Positions 1 to 10,612 of a DNA stretch of 64,000 bases are shown piece after piece (the first letter of the stretch is position 1; each line of letters starts with the position of its first letter). The notes under the pieces were generated by a model, which saw nothing but the letters and a program-made list of their open reading frames with translations, made no database searches and was not told where the DNA came from. The position numbers and the translations under genes are program-made. This stretch comes from Nitrosospira multiformis (lineage in GTDB: Bacteria > Pseudomonadota > Gammaproteobacteria > Burkholderiales > Nitrosomonadaceae): assembly GCF_900110185.1 (NCBI RefSeq), contig NZ_FOCT01000003.1:1-64000 (forward strand), given 5' to 3'.

Positions 1-87
1 TACTCCAACCTGACGGACGTCGTCTGGAACGGCCAGAGCAAAGTCATCCTCAACAACCGCATCGTACCGTACGACAAAGCGTTTTAG
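1..87 (+). CDS. amoC: Ammonia monooxygenase subunit C, 3' end only
   Basis: The first 87 bases read in frame 1 as 28 residues ending in IVPYDKAF and a TAG stop. This is the C-terminal tail I recognise for betaproteobacterial AmoC, an integral membrane subunit of the copper-dependent ammonia monooxygenase. The gene starts upstream of the window, so only the last part can be judged. amoA and amoB follow on the same strand, the usual amoCAB order, which supports the call more than the short peptide itself does. Confidence 0.88.
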   Translation, partial: YSNLTDVVWNGQSKVILNNRIVPYDKAF

Positions 88-124
88 GACTGACTGGCTG
101 AAACACGCATAGAGCAGCCCATAG

Positions 125-156
125 CCGCATCGCCTCCGAACAGGAGAGCGATGCGG
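125..156 (+). promoter_or_regulatory. Strong hairpin downstream of amoC
   Basis: Arms CCGCATCGC (125-133) and GCGATGCGG (148-156) are perfectly complementary over 9 bp. A further 4 bp (CTCC with GGAG) stack inside, around a GAACA loop with a single bulged A. No U-tract follows, so it is more likely an RNA processing or 3'-end stabilising element of the amoC transcript than a classical intrinsic terminator. The function is inferred from structure and position only. Confidence 0.6.
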
Positions 157-254
157 TCAGAGGTAACACAGCCGGGCAGGCTCAAGCAAAGCGAGGCGGC
201 GGCACCTGGAGCAAAAGGGGAAGGGAGTCGCTGAATCCGGGAGCAACAAGGAAG

Positions 255-291
255 CAACAAGGGATTTATACAGTCATGTAGACCCTTGTTG
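255..291 (+). repeat. Inverted repeat upstream of amoA
   Basis: CAACAAGGG at 255-263 is exactly complementary to CCCTTGTTG at 283-291, separated by 19 bases. It lies about 125 bases before the amoA start. It could be a regulator-binding dyad or an RNA stem. Nothing in the sequence identifies a binding protein. Confidence 0.45.
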
Positions 292-398
292 AATCAAGAG
301 GTTCCCTGGAACTCGCGGCACTGTCATCAGGGACTGCAAGGATGACAGGATGTCAAAGAAGCAACAGCAGCAACGATTGATATGTTTTAGTCGCGTAA

Positions 399-2491
<2,093 letters not shown>

Positions 2492-2503
2492 GGACAAACC
2501 CCG

Positions 2504-2529
2504 GGGTCAAACCCTACAGGGTCAAACCC
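2504..2529 (+). repeat. Tandem 11-base repeat after amoB
   Basis: GGGTCAAACCC occurs at 2504-2514 and again at 2519-2529, 15 bases apart. Each copy is itself a short dyad (GGGT/ACCC). It sits directly after the amoB stop and before two further hairpins. It may be an RNA structure or a protein site; the role is unknown. Confidence 0.5.
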
Positions 2530-2552
2530 GGGTTCAACCTTAAAAGCCGCCC

Positions 2553-2577
2553 GCTCCTGCCTGATCAGGGCAGGAGC
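2553..2577 (+). promoter_or_regulatory. Nine-base-pair hairpin after amoB
   Basis: GCTCCTGCC (2553-2561) pairs with GGCAGGAGC (2569-2577) around a short loop. No T-run follows. With the terminator 30 bases further on, it forms a structured amoB 3' region that may limit read-through or protect the amoCAB transcript. Confidence 0.5.
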
Positions 2578-2607
2578 CGGGCAAAGACTGGAACAGGCAA
2601 CACGCAA

Positions 2608-2656
2608 ACACCGGTCCGCCACCGTTACAGACGGCAAGGTGGATCGGTGTTTTTTT
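2608..2656 (+). terminator. Probable intrinsic terminator between amoB and amoE
   Basis: The left arm begins ACACCGGTCC at 2608 and ends CCACC at 2623. The right arm GGTGGATCGGTGT runs 2638-2650, pairing with one G.T wobble and one bulged base. It is followed at once by an unbroken T-run to 2656. This is the best intrinsic terminator shape in the amo cluster and lies immediately before the amoE start at 2672. It suggests that much amoCAB transcription stops here and that the downstream genes are read at a lower level or from their own promoter. Confidence 0.65.
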
Positions 2657-2671
2657 AACGAATCTAGAGAA

Positions 2672-3262
2672 ATGCAAGCGAAAGGCACTTCGAGCAGACA
2701 AGGCAGCCGGGCAGGTGCCCTGGCGCTGCTGCTGATTACCACCCTCTACAGCGGGTTTGTTAGCGCGCACGGCAAGGAATCGCTGGAAGAAGACAGCTGC
2801 GTGCGTCGTATCGGCGAGAACATGGTGCATTTGAGCGCCTACCAGCCGCAATTCGAACCCACTGCCCAATACTGCACCGAGATTCCCAAGGGAGGCGATA
2901 CCTTCCTCGTGATAGACCTGGTCGACCCTGCCATGCGTGACATGCCCATTGGCATGAAAGTGGTACGTGGCACGAGTGAAGAGGACGAGACAGTCACGCA
3001 ACTGCGTCCTGTCCACCATCCGGATGGCGTCATCCAGGGCCAGACCACCCTCGATCAGGGACTCTACACCGTATTCATCACCGCAGAAGGCGTGCCGCCC
3101 CTGCGCTACCAGTATCCCTTGCGGGTACAGATGATCAACTATGCCGAAATATTCCGCGCCGCAGTAGGCCCCCTGATCGGCCTGCTGCTGCTTGCCGTGC
3201 TGGGATACAAGCTCATGAAATCCCCGCGCGTGCAACGCTGGCGCTCCTCGCGCAACCCGTAA
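2672..3262 (+). CDS. amoE: AMO-associated membrane protein AmoE (orf4)
   Basis: A 196-residue protein with a signal peptide (cleavage near SAHG), a periplasmic body and a single C-terminal membrane helix (about 163-183) followed by a basic tail. It is the gene directly after amoB, the position called orf4 or amoE in ammonia-oxidising betaproteobacteria. Two cysteines (in DSC and QYC) flank a conserved YQP. The same layout appears in the next gene, so the two are paralogues. Function is not established; an accessory or copper-delivery role for AMO is the common suggestion. The ATG at 2672 is preferred over a GTG at 2639, which lies inside the terminator stem. Naming of amoD versus amoE follows gene order from memory. 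Confidence 0.85.
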   Translation: MQAKGTSSRQGSRAGALALLLITTLYSGFVSAHGKESLEEDSCVRRIGENMVHLSAYQPQFEPTAQYCTEIPKGGDTFLVIDLVDPAMRDMPIGMKVVRGTSEEDETVTQLRPVHHPDGVIQGQTTLDQGLYTVFITAEGVPPLRYQYPLRVQMINYAEIFRAAVGPLIGLLLLAVLGYKLMKSPRVQRWRSSRNP

Positions 3263-3412
3263 TGCAGGAAAGATCACCGGATAAATCGGCTCTTGCCGCT
3301 GCAGAGGAGCACTGGACACCCAGCCTGGCAAAACAGCGGCGGATAAATGCAACCGCGACCCTTCAGGATCATTGATTCACTGACTCATCATACTTATATA
3401 GGCGAATTGATA

Positions 3413-4003
3413 ATGTTCTCATCCTCACTCAAACCTGCCTTGATCGGACTGGTATTTGCCCTGGCCCTGCCTTTCTCCTCCCAAGTGGAAGCGCACGGCG
3501 GCCTGTCGCTTGCCGATGATATATGCAAGCTCACCATCGGCCCCTTCACCATGCACTTTACCGGCTACCAGCCGGACGCCACGCAGGAAAAGGAATTCTG
3601 CGAAGACATTCCCAATACCGGCCGCACCGTCGTCGCCCTGGACTACATTGAAGAAGCGCTGCGCCCCCTGCCCACCGAAGTGCGCATCATCCGCGACACC
3701 GGTTCAGGCGGACAACCCGCACCCGACGAACAGCAGAAGCTCGATGAAATCACCATCCTGCACATACCGCCCAAAGTCTATCCCAATGGCTCCATCAACT
3801 TTGAATACAACTTCACCCAGCCTGGCAAGTTCGTGGGGCTCGTGACCGTCACCGACAAGGAACCGTTGGTCTCGCGCTTCCCCTTCTCCGTGGGTGAACC
3901 CAAGGGCATGTCGCCCTACCTCATCATCGGCATTGCGGCAGTGATCATAGGGGCGGCCGTCTTCTTCCTGCGCGGGCGCAAATCCGCCGGTGCAAGCGCC
4001 TGA
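3413..4003 (+). CDS. amoD: AMO-associated membrane protein AmoD (orf5)
   Basis: A 196-residue protein: signal peptide ending VEA before His-Gly, a periplasmic domain with Cys residues in DIC and EFC flanking GYQP, and a C-terminal membrane helix (about 170-188) with a basic tail. It is the same length and layout as the preceding gene, with the same order of motifs, so it is a tandem paralogue. AmoD/PmoD family members accompany AMO and pMMO operons and are linked to copper handling or enzyme assembly. The frame is open from 3347 but the ATG at 3413 starts a clean signal peptide. The 150-base gap from amoE has no clear terminator. Confidence 0.86.
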   Translation: MFSSSLKPALIGLVFALALPFSSQVEAHGGLSLADDICKLTIGPFTMHFTGYQPDATQEKEFCEDIPNTGRTVVALDYIEEALRPLPTEVRIIRDTGSGGQPAPDEQQKLDEITILHIPPKVYPNGSINFEYNFTQPGKFVGLVTVTDKEPLVSRFPFSVGEPKGMSPYLIIGIAAVIIGAAVFFLRGRKSAGASA

Positions 4004-4295
4004 CAGGGAAGGAAAAGAAGTAAGCGCTGACTTCACGTTGACTTGAGCTTGGCTGGCCGCAGCGCCTTTGTTCAAGTGACCCCATGCATGGGCCGCGGCC
4101 TGACTCTGCTCTGAACCATGAGCGCGGGAAAGAGTCCAAGGTGCAATAAGGAAGGAAGGCAGGAACAAAAAAGTCAACAATGAAACCGAGCGTAGATCAA
4201 ACAAGAACAACCGGGGACAAATAAAAAAGACAAGGACCACAGTGGCTGCCCGAAGCCTGATCTTCGGGTGCAGAGCCCATATAAGAGGAGCAAAA

Positions 4296-4721
4296 ATGCA
4301 ACCATCGATGATATCTGCCGACAGGAGAGCAAGTCTTCACTTACTGGCAGGCAGCCTTTTGTCGTTCCTGCTGCTGGTAGCGGGGCTGCACAGCAGTCCG
4401 GTGCTGGCGCACGCCATGCTGGTCAAGGCAGAACCTGCGCGCCGCGCGCAACTGACCCAGGCCCCCACCCAGGTGCGGCTGTTCTTCAACGAAGAAGTCG
4501 AAAAGGACTATGCCGCGCTTTCCGTGCTCGACTCCTCCAAGACCCCTGTCACCGAAACCAAACCGCATATCGATGCGAGCGACCCCAAAGCCATCGTTCT
4601 GCCCCTGCCGGAGTTGAATCCGGGCAAGTACACGGTCAAGTTCCGGGTGCTGTCGGTGGACGGACATGTGGTTGACTCGTCCCACGACTTCACGATAAAG
4701 AACAAAGCTGCCGCGAAATGA
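4296..4721 (+). CDS. copC: Periplasmic copper-binding protein CopC
   Basis: A 141-residue CopC-family protein. A signal peptide ending VLA precedes the mature N-terminus HAMLVKAEPA, where the N-terminal histidine is a known Cu(II) ligand. A second conserved histidine lies in DGHVVDSS near the C-terminus. CopC carries copper in the periplasm and works with the membrane protein CopD. The ATG at 4296 has an AAGAGGAG ribosome site six bases before it. The stop overlaps the copD start (ATGA), a four-base coupling overlap. Its place after the amo genes suggests copper supply to AMO rather than general resistance, which is an inference from context. Confidence 0.93.
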   Translation: MQPSMISADRRASLHLLAGSLLSFLLLVAGLHSSPVLAHAMLVKAEPARRAQLTQAPTQVRLFFNEEVEKDYAALSVLDSSKTPVTETKPHIDASDPKAIVLPLPELNPGKYTVKFRVLSVDGHVVDSSHDFTIKNKAAAK

Positions 4722-6826
4722 TCGAGGTCATCGCGACGCTCCTGCGCTGGTCGCAGCTTGCGTCCAACATGATCCTGGTCGGTGGCTGCGTGTTCCTGGC
4801 CATTGCCGGCTCCGTCCACTCGCCCTGGGTCACGCGGGTGGAGCGCGCGCTGCCGTGGCTTGCCCTCATCCTGCTCATCGGCCTGTTTGGCATCCTGGCA
4901 ACCACCACGGCACAAGCCACCGGGATTGACGAGAACGCCTGGCATCCGGCCGCCTGGCTCTCCCTCATGGAAAATACGCGCATGGGGCATATCTGGCTCG
5001 CGCGCGCCGCCTGTGCGCTCGTCGTCTTTGCCATTGCCCTCTACATCCGCTTCTCCCCGCCTGCGCGCTGGCAATACATCCTGTGCGCAAGTGTGGCGGC
5101 CTTAACCTTAGGGGTAGGCTCGCTTGCCAGTCACGCCGCAGCCGAGGACCTCTCGGTCATCTCGCTTCTGCCCTACGCCCTGCACATCATCCTGGGCAGC
5201 GTCTGGTTTGGCGCCCTGCCGGCTTTCCTGGTGGTCTGCTTTGCCTGCAAGCCCGAGAGCGAATTGAAACAGGCACAAGCCAGAAGCAGCGGAACGCAGC
5301 CTGCCCTGCAGACGCAAGCACTCCAGCGCATCCACGCCGTATTCCAGTCGCGCGAGGAAGCCTTCCGGCATGATGCCCAGGCCCTGCGGCGCTTCTCCAC
5401 CCTGGCGCTGCCCGTCATGCTGGCGGTGATTGCAACCGGCATCCTCATCACCTACCGCATGGTCGATACCAACTACAGCGGCCTGGTTGCCACCAAATAT
5501 GGCTGGCTGCTCAATGGCAAGATCGCCCTGCTCATGATGGTGCTCATCATCGCCTCACGCGCTCGCTCGAGCTGGCTGCCGCTGTTCTACGAGGACGCAG
5601 GCGCAAAAGGAGCGGATAACGGCGGACGCAAGCTCAGGAAATGGGTGAGCCTGGAATTCGGGTTGGCCTTAGGCATCGTGCTGCTTGCCACCATCGTGGC
5701 CAACACGGTTCCTGCCAAGCACGCCCTGATCCAGGACTGGCCCTATTCCTTCCGTTTCTCCTTTGCCGCCACCTGGGGTGAGCCTGCCATCATGCCGCGC
5801 GTCTACGGTGGCATCGCCCTGCTCGTTTTAGCCGCGGCCGCAGTCTTCTTTGGGCGCAGGAAGCACTGGGACAAAAAGCTGCGCTTCGGGTTGCCTGTCC
5901 TCCTGGCAGTCATCGGATTGGGCGTGGGCCTGCCGCCTTTGACGGTGGATGCCTATCCCGAGACCTACCGCAAGACCCCGGTGCCGTTTGACACCATCTC
6001 CATTTCCAATGGCGCCGTCCACTTTGCCGAGAACTGTGTCGCCTGTCACGGGCTGCAGGGCAAGGGCGATGGCGTGATGGCCAAGAGCTTTGCCAAGCCG
6101 CCGGTGGACCTTTTGACCGAACCGCACACGGCCCGCCATACTGCAGGCGACTTCTTCCACTGGCTCTCCTTCGGCATCCCCGATACCGGCATGCCTTCCT
6201 TTGGCGACAAGCTCGATGAGGAAGACCGCTGGGACGTGGTGAACTTCCTGCACGCCATGTCGCGCGGCTACCAGGCGCGCCTGATGAGTCCCACTGTCAA
6301 GCCCGAGCAGCCGCAGCCCAACATGGGTCCGCCCAATTTCTCGTATGTGGCGCAGGATGGCTCAAGCGGCACCCTGAAGGACTTCCGCAACCAGAAGAAC
6401 GTGCTGCTGGTATTATTCTCCTGGCCGCAATCCCGCGAGCGCCTGGCGCAACTGGAAGCGCTCCATGCAAAACTGCAGGCCGGCAATACGGTGCTTCTGG
6501 CCGTGCCCGAGCATGATTTGAGCCCAGCCGCTCTTGGCCAGCTCAAGGCGAGCGTTCACTTCCCCATCGTGACCGAAGGGGCGGAGGAGATCGTGCGCAG
6601 CTATGCCCTGTTCCGGCGCACGCTCTCCCATCCGGACCTCCTGGGTGGGGGCACGGTGCCTGACCACATGGAGTTTCTGGTGGACCGCTTCGGCTACCTG
6701 CGTGCGCGCTGGATACCCGAACTCGATGGCGCAGGCTGGTCCGGCTCCGACATGCTGATGCAGCAGATAGCGCAGCTCAACCGCGAAGAGGAGATCCTGC
6801 CGCCGCCGGGCGAGCATGTGCACTAG
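4718..6826 (+). CDS. copD: CopD-cytochrome c-redoxin fusion protein
   Basis: A 702-residue protein in three parts. Residues 1 to about 410 are a CopD-type membrane domain with about nine hydrophobic helices. Residues about 430-520 form a c-type cytochrome domain with CVACH at 440-444 and an axial methionine candidate in GMPSF (Met492). Residues about 540-700 look like a thioredoxin/SCO-type redoxin fold, but there is no CxxC pair in it (around LLVLFSWPQSRE the cysteines are absent). Simple CopD is about 300 residues, so this is an extended version. It overlaps copC by four bases. A role in copper import coupled to heme-based redox chemistry for AMO is a reasonable inference; the redoxin part may be structural only. 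Confidence 0.85.
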   Translation: MIEVIATLLRWSQLASNMILVGGCVFLAIAGSVHSPWVTRVERALPWLALILLIGLFGILATTTAQATGIDENAWHPAAWLSLMENTRMGHIWLARAACALVVFAIALYIRFSPPARWQYILCASVAALTLGVGSLASHAAAEDLSVISLLPYALHIILGSVWFGALPAFLVVCFACKPESELKQAQARSSGTQPALQTQALQRIHAVFQSREEAFRHDAQALRRFSTLALPVMLAVIATGILITYRMVDTNYSGLVATKYGWLLNGKIALLMMVLIIASRARSSWLPLFYEDAGAKGADNGGRKLRKWVSLEFGLALGIVLLATIVANTVPAKHALIQDWPYSFRFSFAATWGEPAIMPRVYGGIALLVLAAAAVFFGRRKHWDKKLRFGLPVLLAVIGLGVGLPPLTVDAYPETYRKTPVPFDTISISNGAVHFAENCVACHGLQGKGDGVMAKSFAKPPVDLLTEPHTARHTAGDFFHWLSFGIPDTGMPSFGDKLDEEDRWDVVNFLHAMSRGYQARLMSPTVKPEQPQPNMGPPNFSYVAQDGSSGTLKDFRNQKNVLLVLFSWPQSRERLAQLEALHAKLQAGNTVLLAVPEHDLSPAALGQLKASVHFPIVTEGAEEIVRSYALFRRTLSHPDLLGGGTVPDHMEFLVDRFGYLRARWIPELDGAGWSGSDMLMQQIAQLNREEEILPPPGEHVH

Positions 6827-7170
6827 TCAACCGGCAAAAGAACGGATGCAAAGGTCAGGACGAAGAGAGCGACATCCTCCTTAAAGGCAGCGTCCGGGCA
6901 GGTTCAACTGCCCGATGACGCTCGGCATGTCCGCCTTGAAAGCGTGCGTTCTTTTATAGGGCGATCCCGGCGCCACTCCCCTTCGACAGGCATGGACCGT
7001 GCCCCTCTAGGTTCAGGGCGCATGGAAAACCGGGGCAATACAGCCGGAAAGCAAAAATACGTCGTGGGGACTTCACGACCAGAGGAGGGGATGGGAGAAA
7101 GGCGAAATGCAGCATTTCCGGAAGGAAGGCGCCTCAATTACCATTACAGTTGAGCCGTGGCTCCCCATGT
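6827..7170. other. Intergenic region between copD and scpB
   Basis: A 344-base gap between convergent genes. It holds a strong hairpin at 6890-6921 (listed). No recognisable gene product was found in any frame. Confidence 0.5.
6890..6921 (+). terminator. Hairpin at the end of the amo-cop cluster
   Basis: GCGTC plus CGGGCAG (6890-6901) pair with CTGCCCG (6908-6914) and GACGC (6917-6921), with a two-base bulge and a GTTCAA loop: 12 bp in all. It sits 64 bases after the copD stop at a convergent junction, which suits a terminator or 3'-end stabiliser. There is no T-run, so Rho-independent function is uncertain. Confidence 0.5.
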
Positions 7171-7806
7171 TCAATCGGAATTGCCGGTTTGGGGCATGTT
7201 CTCTGGATCAGGCAGTTGTTCCACGCTTTCCTTCGGTTCAATCAGTGACCCCAGCTCTTCTAATGGTGGCAATTCCTCCAGGGAGCGAAGTCCAAGATCA
7301 TTAAGAAATTCAACAGTTGTAGCATACAAGATGGGTCGGCCCGGTACCTCACGGTGACCGACAGCAGATATCCAGCTTCTTGATTCCAACGCCTTCAGCA
7401 CTGAACTGGCGACCGCAACGCCCCGTATCTCCTCGATATCGCCGCGTGTCGCCGGCTGGCGATACGCGATGATGGCGAGCGTTTCCAATACCGCCCGCGA
7501 ATAGCGGGGCGGCTTTTGCGGATTGAGGCGGTCGAGAAATTCCTGCATTTCCGCTTGAGCCTGAAAACGCCACCCGCCTGCAACCTGCACGAGTTCCACG
7601 CCTCTTCCTTCCCAGTCTCTGCTCAACTCGTCCAGCAGGCGCCGCAGGATTTCCGAGCCTAGTTCACCCGCGAACAGTTTTTTCAGTTCCGACAGAGGGA
7701 GAGGTTCTGGGCTGGTGAGTAATGCAGCTTCCAGAACCTTTTTAACCTGAGCAGGGGATGAAACAGAGAAACTAGACGGTGGTAAGGACGCTGATCGGTC
7801 GGACAT
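7171..7806 (-). CDS. scpB: Segregation and condensation protein B
   Basis: ScpB is the winged-helix (kite) partner of the Smc-ScpA condensin complex. The 211-residue product contains the family's core, including [23 protein letters not shown] and GRPILYATT, and has an acidic C-terminal tail. The ATG at 7806 lies 35 bases inside the end of scpA, so the two genes overlap and are co-translated. It is the last gene of a minus-strand run that begins with the PHP gene at 12145. smc is not in the window. Confidence 0.95.
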   Translation of the reverse strand: MSDRSASLPPSSFSVSSPAQVKKVLEAALLTSPEPLPLSELKKLFAGELGSEILRRLLDELSRDWEGRGVELVQVAGGWRFQAQAEMQEFLDRLNPQKPPRYSRAVLETLAIIAYRQPATRGDIEEIRGVAVASSVLKALESRSWISAVGHREVPGRPILYATTVEFLNDLGLRSLEELPPLEELGSLIEPKESVEQLPDPENMPQTGNSD

Positions 7807-8620
7807 AGATCATTCCAAAAGCGCACGGCTGACTGACCTCTACCTGACGTTCCTTCACAAGCTCCAATAACGCCAGAAACGTCACCACAAGTTCCGCTGC
7901 TCCGGCAGCGGCATTAAATAAATCACTGAATTCCACAAAATGGTGTCCCTGCACGTGCCGCAGGATACGGGTCATATGTTCGCGGACTGAAAGTTCTTCC
8001 CGCGTGATATTGTGCCTGCGATTTACATTCAGGCGCGCCATCAGGATAAGCCAGGCATTGCGAAGATCATCGGCATTGACTTCCGGCAGGCGTTCAATCA
8101 CCTTTTGCTCGATCCATACGTTCGTCAGCGCGAAATCGCGTTCTGCCTGGGGCAACTTGTTGAGCTTCTGCGCAGCGACCTTCATCTGCTCGTATTCCAG
8201 CAGACGCCGCACCAGTTCTGCTCGCGGGTCAACCTCGTCCTCATCCCCCTTGGCAACGGGTTTAGGCAGCAACATCCGCGACTTGATTTCGATCAGCACA
8301 GCCGCCATCAAAAGGTATTCCGCAGCTAGTTCCAGTTTATTCGCACGCATCATTTCGATATAAGCCAAATATTGACGCGTGAGTTCCGCCATTGGTATAT
8401 CGAGTACATCCAGATTGTGCTTGCGAATAAGATAAAGCAGCAGGTCCAGTGGCCCCTGAAACGTATCGAGAAATACTTCCAGCGCATCCGGTGGAATATA
8501 TAAATCCGATGGGAGCTCTGTCACTGGCTCGCCATGTATGCGGGCAATGGGATTTGCCGCAGGATTTGTCACCGCCGGAGCAGGAGATTCCTCTATGGAA
8601 AGGCTTTGAAAGTCGTTCAT
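7772..8620 (-). CDS. scpA: Segregation and condensation protein A (kleisin)
   Basis: A 282-residue kleisin. The N-terminal [23 protein letters not shown] segment is the diagnostic ScpA motif that contacts Smc, preceded by a roughly 45-residue variable leader. ScpA bridges Smc heads and recruits ScpB for chromosome compaction and segregation. It is followed by scpB with a 35-base overlap and preceded by trpS with an 88-base gap. This trpS-scpA-scpB order is common in Betaproteobacteria. Confidence 0.95.
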   Translation of the reverse strand: MNDFQSLSIEESPAPAVTNPAANPIARIHGEPVTELPSDLYIPPDALEVFLDTFQGPLDLLLYLIRKHNLDVLDIPMAELTRQYLAYIEMMRANKLELAAEYLLMAAVLIEIKSRMLLPKPVAKGDEDEVDPRAELVRRLLEYEQMKVAAQKLNKLPQAERDFALTNVWIEQKVIERLPEVNADDLRNAWLILMARLNVNRRHNITREELSVREHMTRILRHVQGHHFVEFSDLFNAAAGAAELVVTFLALLELVKERQVEVSQPCAFGMIYVRPISVLTTV

Positions 8621-8708
8621 TCTCGGGTAAGTCGAGCAATGTCTATGACAGATAGCGAGCGTCGATGCGGCCGGACGGACTGTCTATGTGCTCCGCGCGA
8701 AGTAAAAA

Positions 8709-9911
8709 TCAGGAATAATCCAGTCCCATTGCCTCCCTGACCTCGCGCATGGTTTCCTGTGCCAGCTTATCGGCCTTCTCGCAACCATCAGCAATGATAT
8801 TCCGCACCAGTGAAGGCTCTTCTTCGTACATGCGCGCACGTTGGTGCATTGGCCGCTGCTCGGTCAGTATTGCATCGATGACAGGCTGCTTGCAGTCCAG
8901 ACAGCCGATACCCGCAGTGATGCAGCCCTCATGAGCCCACTTCTTTGTATCTTCGTCGGAGTATACGAGATGGAATTGCCATACCGGGCACTTCTCCGGG
9001 GTTCCGGGATCGATACGCCGGACACGCGCGGGATCGGTCGGCATCGTACGAATCTTTCTGGTGACGCTCTCCGGGTCTTCACGCAGGGTAATGGTGTTGT
9101 TATAGGACTTCGACATTTTCTGGCCGTCCAGCCCCGGCATTTTCGACGCTGTCGTCAGCATCGCTTCCGGCTCGGAAAGAATCATCTTTCCACCGCCTTC
9201 CAGGTACCCAAACAAGCGTTCCTGGTCACCCATGCTCAAATTTTGCTGCTCATCCAGCAATGACTTCGCCGCCGCAAGCGCTTCCTCGTCTCCCTGTTCC
9301 TGGTAGCGATTCCTCAAGTCCCGATAGAGGCGGGCTTTTCGGGAACCCAGTTTCTTGATCGCCGCTTCCGCCTTTTCCTGGAATCCAGGCTCCTTTCCGT
9401 AGACATGATTAAAGCGTCGCGCAATTTCCCGGGTGAACTCGATATGCGGCGTCTGATCCTCTCCCACCGGCACTCGGGTAGCCCGGTAAATAAGGATGTC
9501 TGCGCTTTGCAGCAAGGGGTATCCAAGAAAGCCATATGTGTTCAATTCTTTTTCAACCAGCTTTTCCTGCTGGTCCTTGTAGGACGGCACACGCTCCAGC
9601 CAGCCCAGCGGGGTGATCATGGAAAGCAGCACGTGCAACTCTGCGTGCGCGGGAACACGTGACTGTATGAACAACGTCGCCTGGGCCGGGTCGACACCGG
9701 CTGCAAGCCAGTCGATCACCATGTCCCAGACATGCTCTTCGATAATTTCCGGCGTATCGTAATGGGTTGTGAGAGCATGCCAGTCGGCGACAAAGAACAG
9801 GCATTCAAACTGGTGTTGCAGTTCTATCCAGTTTTTGAGCACCCCATGATAATGCCCCAGATGCAGGCCTCCCGTCGGCCGCATTCCCGATAAAACGCGA
9901 TCAGCGAACAT
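8709..9911 (-). CDS. trpS: Tryptophanyl-tRNA synthetase
   Basis: A class I aminoacyl-tRNA synthetase that charges tRNA-Trp. The 400-residue protein has the HIGH-type signature as HLGH (residues 17-20) and an exact KMSKS at 265-269. It is about 70 residues longer than the E. coli enzyme (about 330). The extra length lies mainly at about residues 172-255, a charged helical insertion before KMSKS. I recall similar 400-residue forms in other Betaproteobacteria. The ATG at 9911 gives the standard MFADRVLSGMRPTG start. Confidence 0.96.
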   Translation of the reverse strand: MFADRVLSGMRPTGGLHLGHYHGVLKNWIELQHQFECLFFVADWHALTTHYDTPEIIEEHVWDMVIDWLAAGVDPAQATLFIQSRVPAHAELHVLLSMITPLGWLERVPSYKDQQEKLVEKELNTYGFLGYPLLQSADILIYRATRVPVGEDQTPHIEFTREIARRFNHVYGKEPGFQEKAEAAIKKLGSRKARLYRDLRNRYQEQGDEEALAAAKSLLDEQQNLSMGDQERLFGYLEGGGKMILSEPEAMLTTASKMPGLDGQKMSKSYNNTITLREDPESVTRKIRTMPTDPARVRRIDPGTPEKCPVWQFHLVYSDEDTKKWAHEGCITAGIGCLDCKQPVIDAILTEQRPMHQRARMYEEEPSLVRNIIADGCEKADKLAQETMREVREAMGLDYS

Positions 9912-9961
9912 AGATCATTGCCTCGGTAACTCCAACCAGAATCCTTTAGTAGAGAAGCAGT

Positions 9962-10612
9962 TCAATAAGTATCGAAACCAAAAAACAACGCTATCAAATG
10001 GATCGTGATTCCAATCAGTGGTCCCATAACAGCCCCGAGTACACCCGTCGCCAGCAGAAACAAAAGGATCATGAAGCCGTAAGGCTCGATCTTCGAAAAA
10101 TTATAGGCCAAGCGGGGCGGCAACAGGCTTACCGCAACCCGACCTCCATCGAGCGGCGGCAGAGGCAACAGGTTCAGCACCATCAGCACCACGTTGATTT
10201 TGATTCCCGCCTCACCCATCAATATCAGCGGCTCGGCCAGTCCGTCCTGTGGCAACCCGAGAGCAAACTTGATGACGAATCCCCAAAGCATCGCCATGAA
10301 GAGATTGGCGCCCGGACCGGCGAGTGCCACCCACATCATGTCCTGCTTGGGATTGCGCAATGCGGAGAAGTTGACTGGCACCGGCTTTGCCCAGCCGAAC
10401 AGGATTCCTCCGAGCAGCATCGTTACGATCGGCAGAACGATGGTCCCCAGCGGGTCGATATGGCGTATGGGATTAAGGCTGACGCGCCCCTGCGTATAAG
10501 CGGTGAGATCGCCGAAATGCTTGGCTACATATCCGTGTGCAGCTTCATGCAGCGTGATGGCAAAAATGACCGGAAGCGCATAAATGGCAATGCTCTGGAT
10601 AATGCTATCCAT
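9962..10612 (-). CDS. Site-2-protease-type M50 metalloprotease
   Basis: A 216-residue polytopic membrane protein of the short M50 (S2P-like) peptidase family. The zinc motif HEAAH is near residue 22 and the partner motif PPLDGGR, which supplies the aspartate ligand, follows about 120 residues later. Both lie in hydrophobic segments, as expected for intramembrane proteases. The frame opens at 10633, but the ATG at 10612 gives the usual short N-terminus. It overlaps the yciO-like gene by eight bases. The substrate is unknown. It lies in a conserved cluster with trpS and scpAB. Confidence 0.9.
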   Translation of the reverse strand: MDSIIQSIAIYALPVIFAITLHEAAHGYVAKHFGDLTAYTQGRVSLNPIRHIDPLGTIVLPIVTMLLGGILFGWAKPVPVNFSALRNPKQDMMWVALAGPGANLFMAMLWGFVIKFALGLPQDGLAEPLILMGEAGIKINVVLMVLNLLPLPPLDGGRVAVSLLPPRLAYNFSKIEPYGFMILLFLLATGVLGAVMGPLIGITIHLIALFFGFDTY

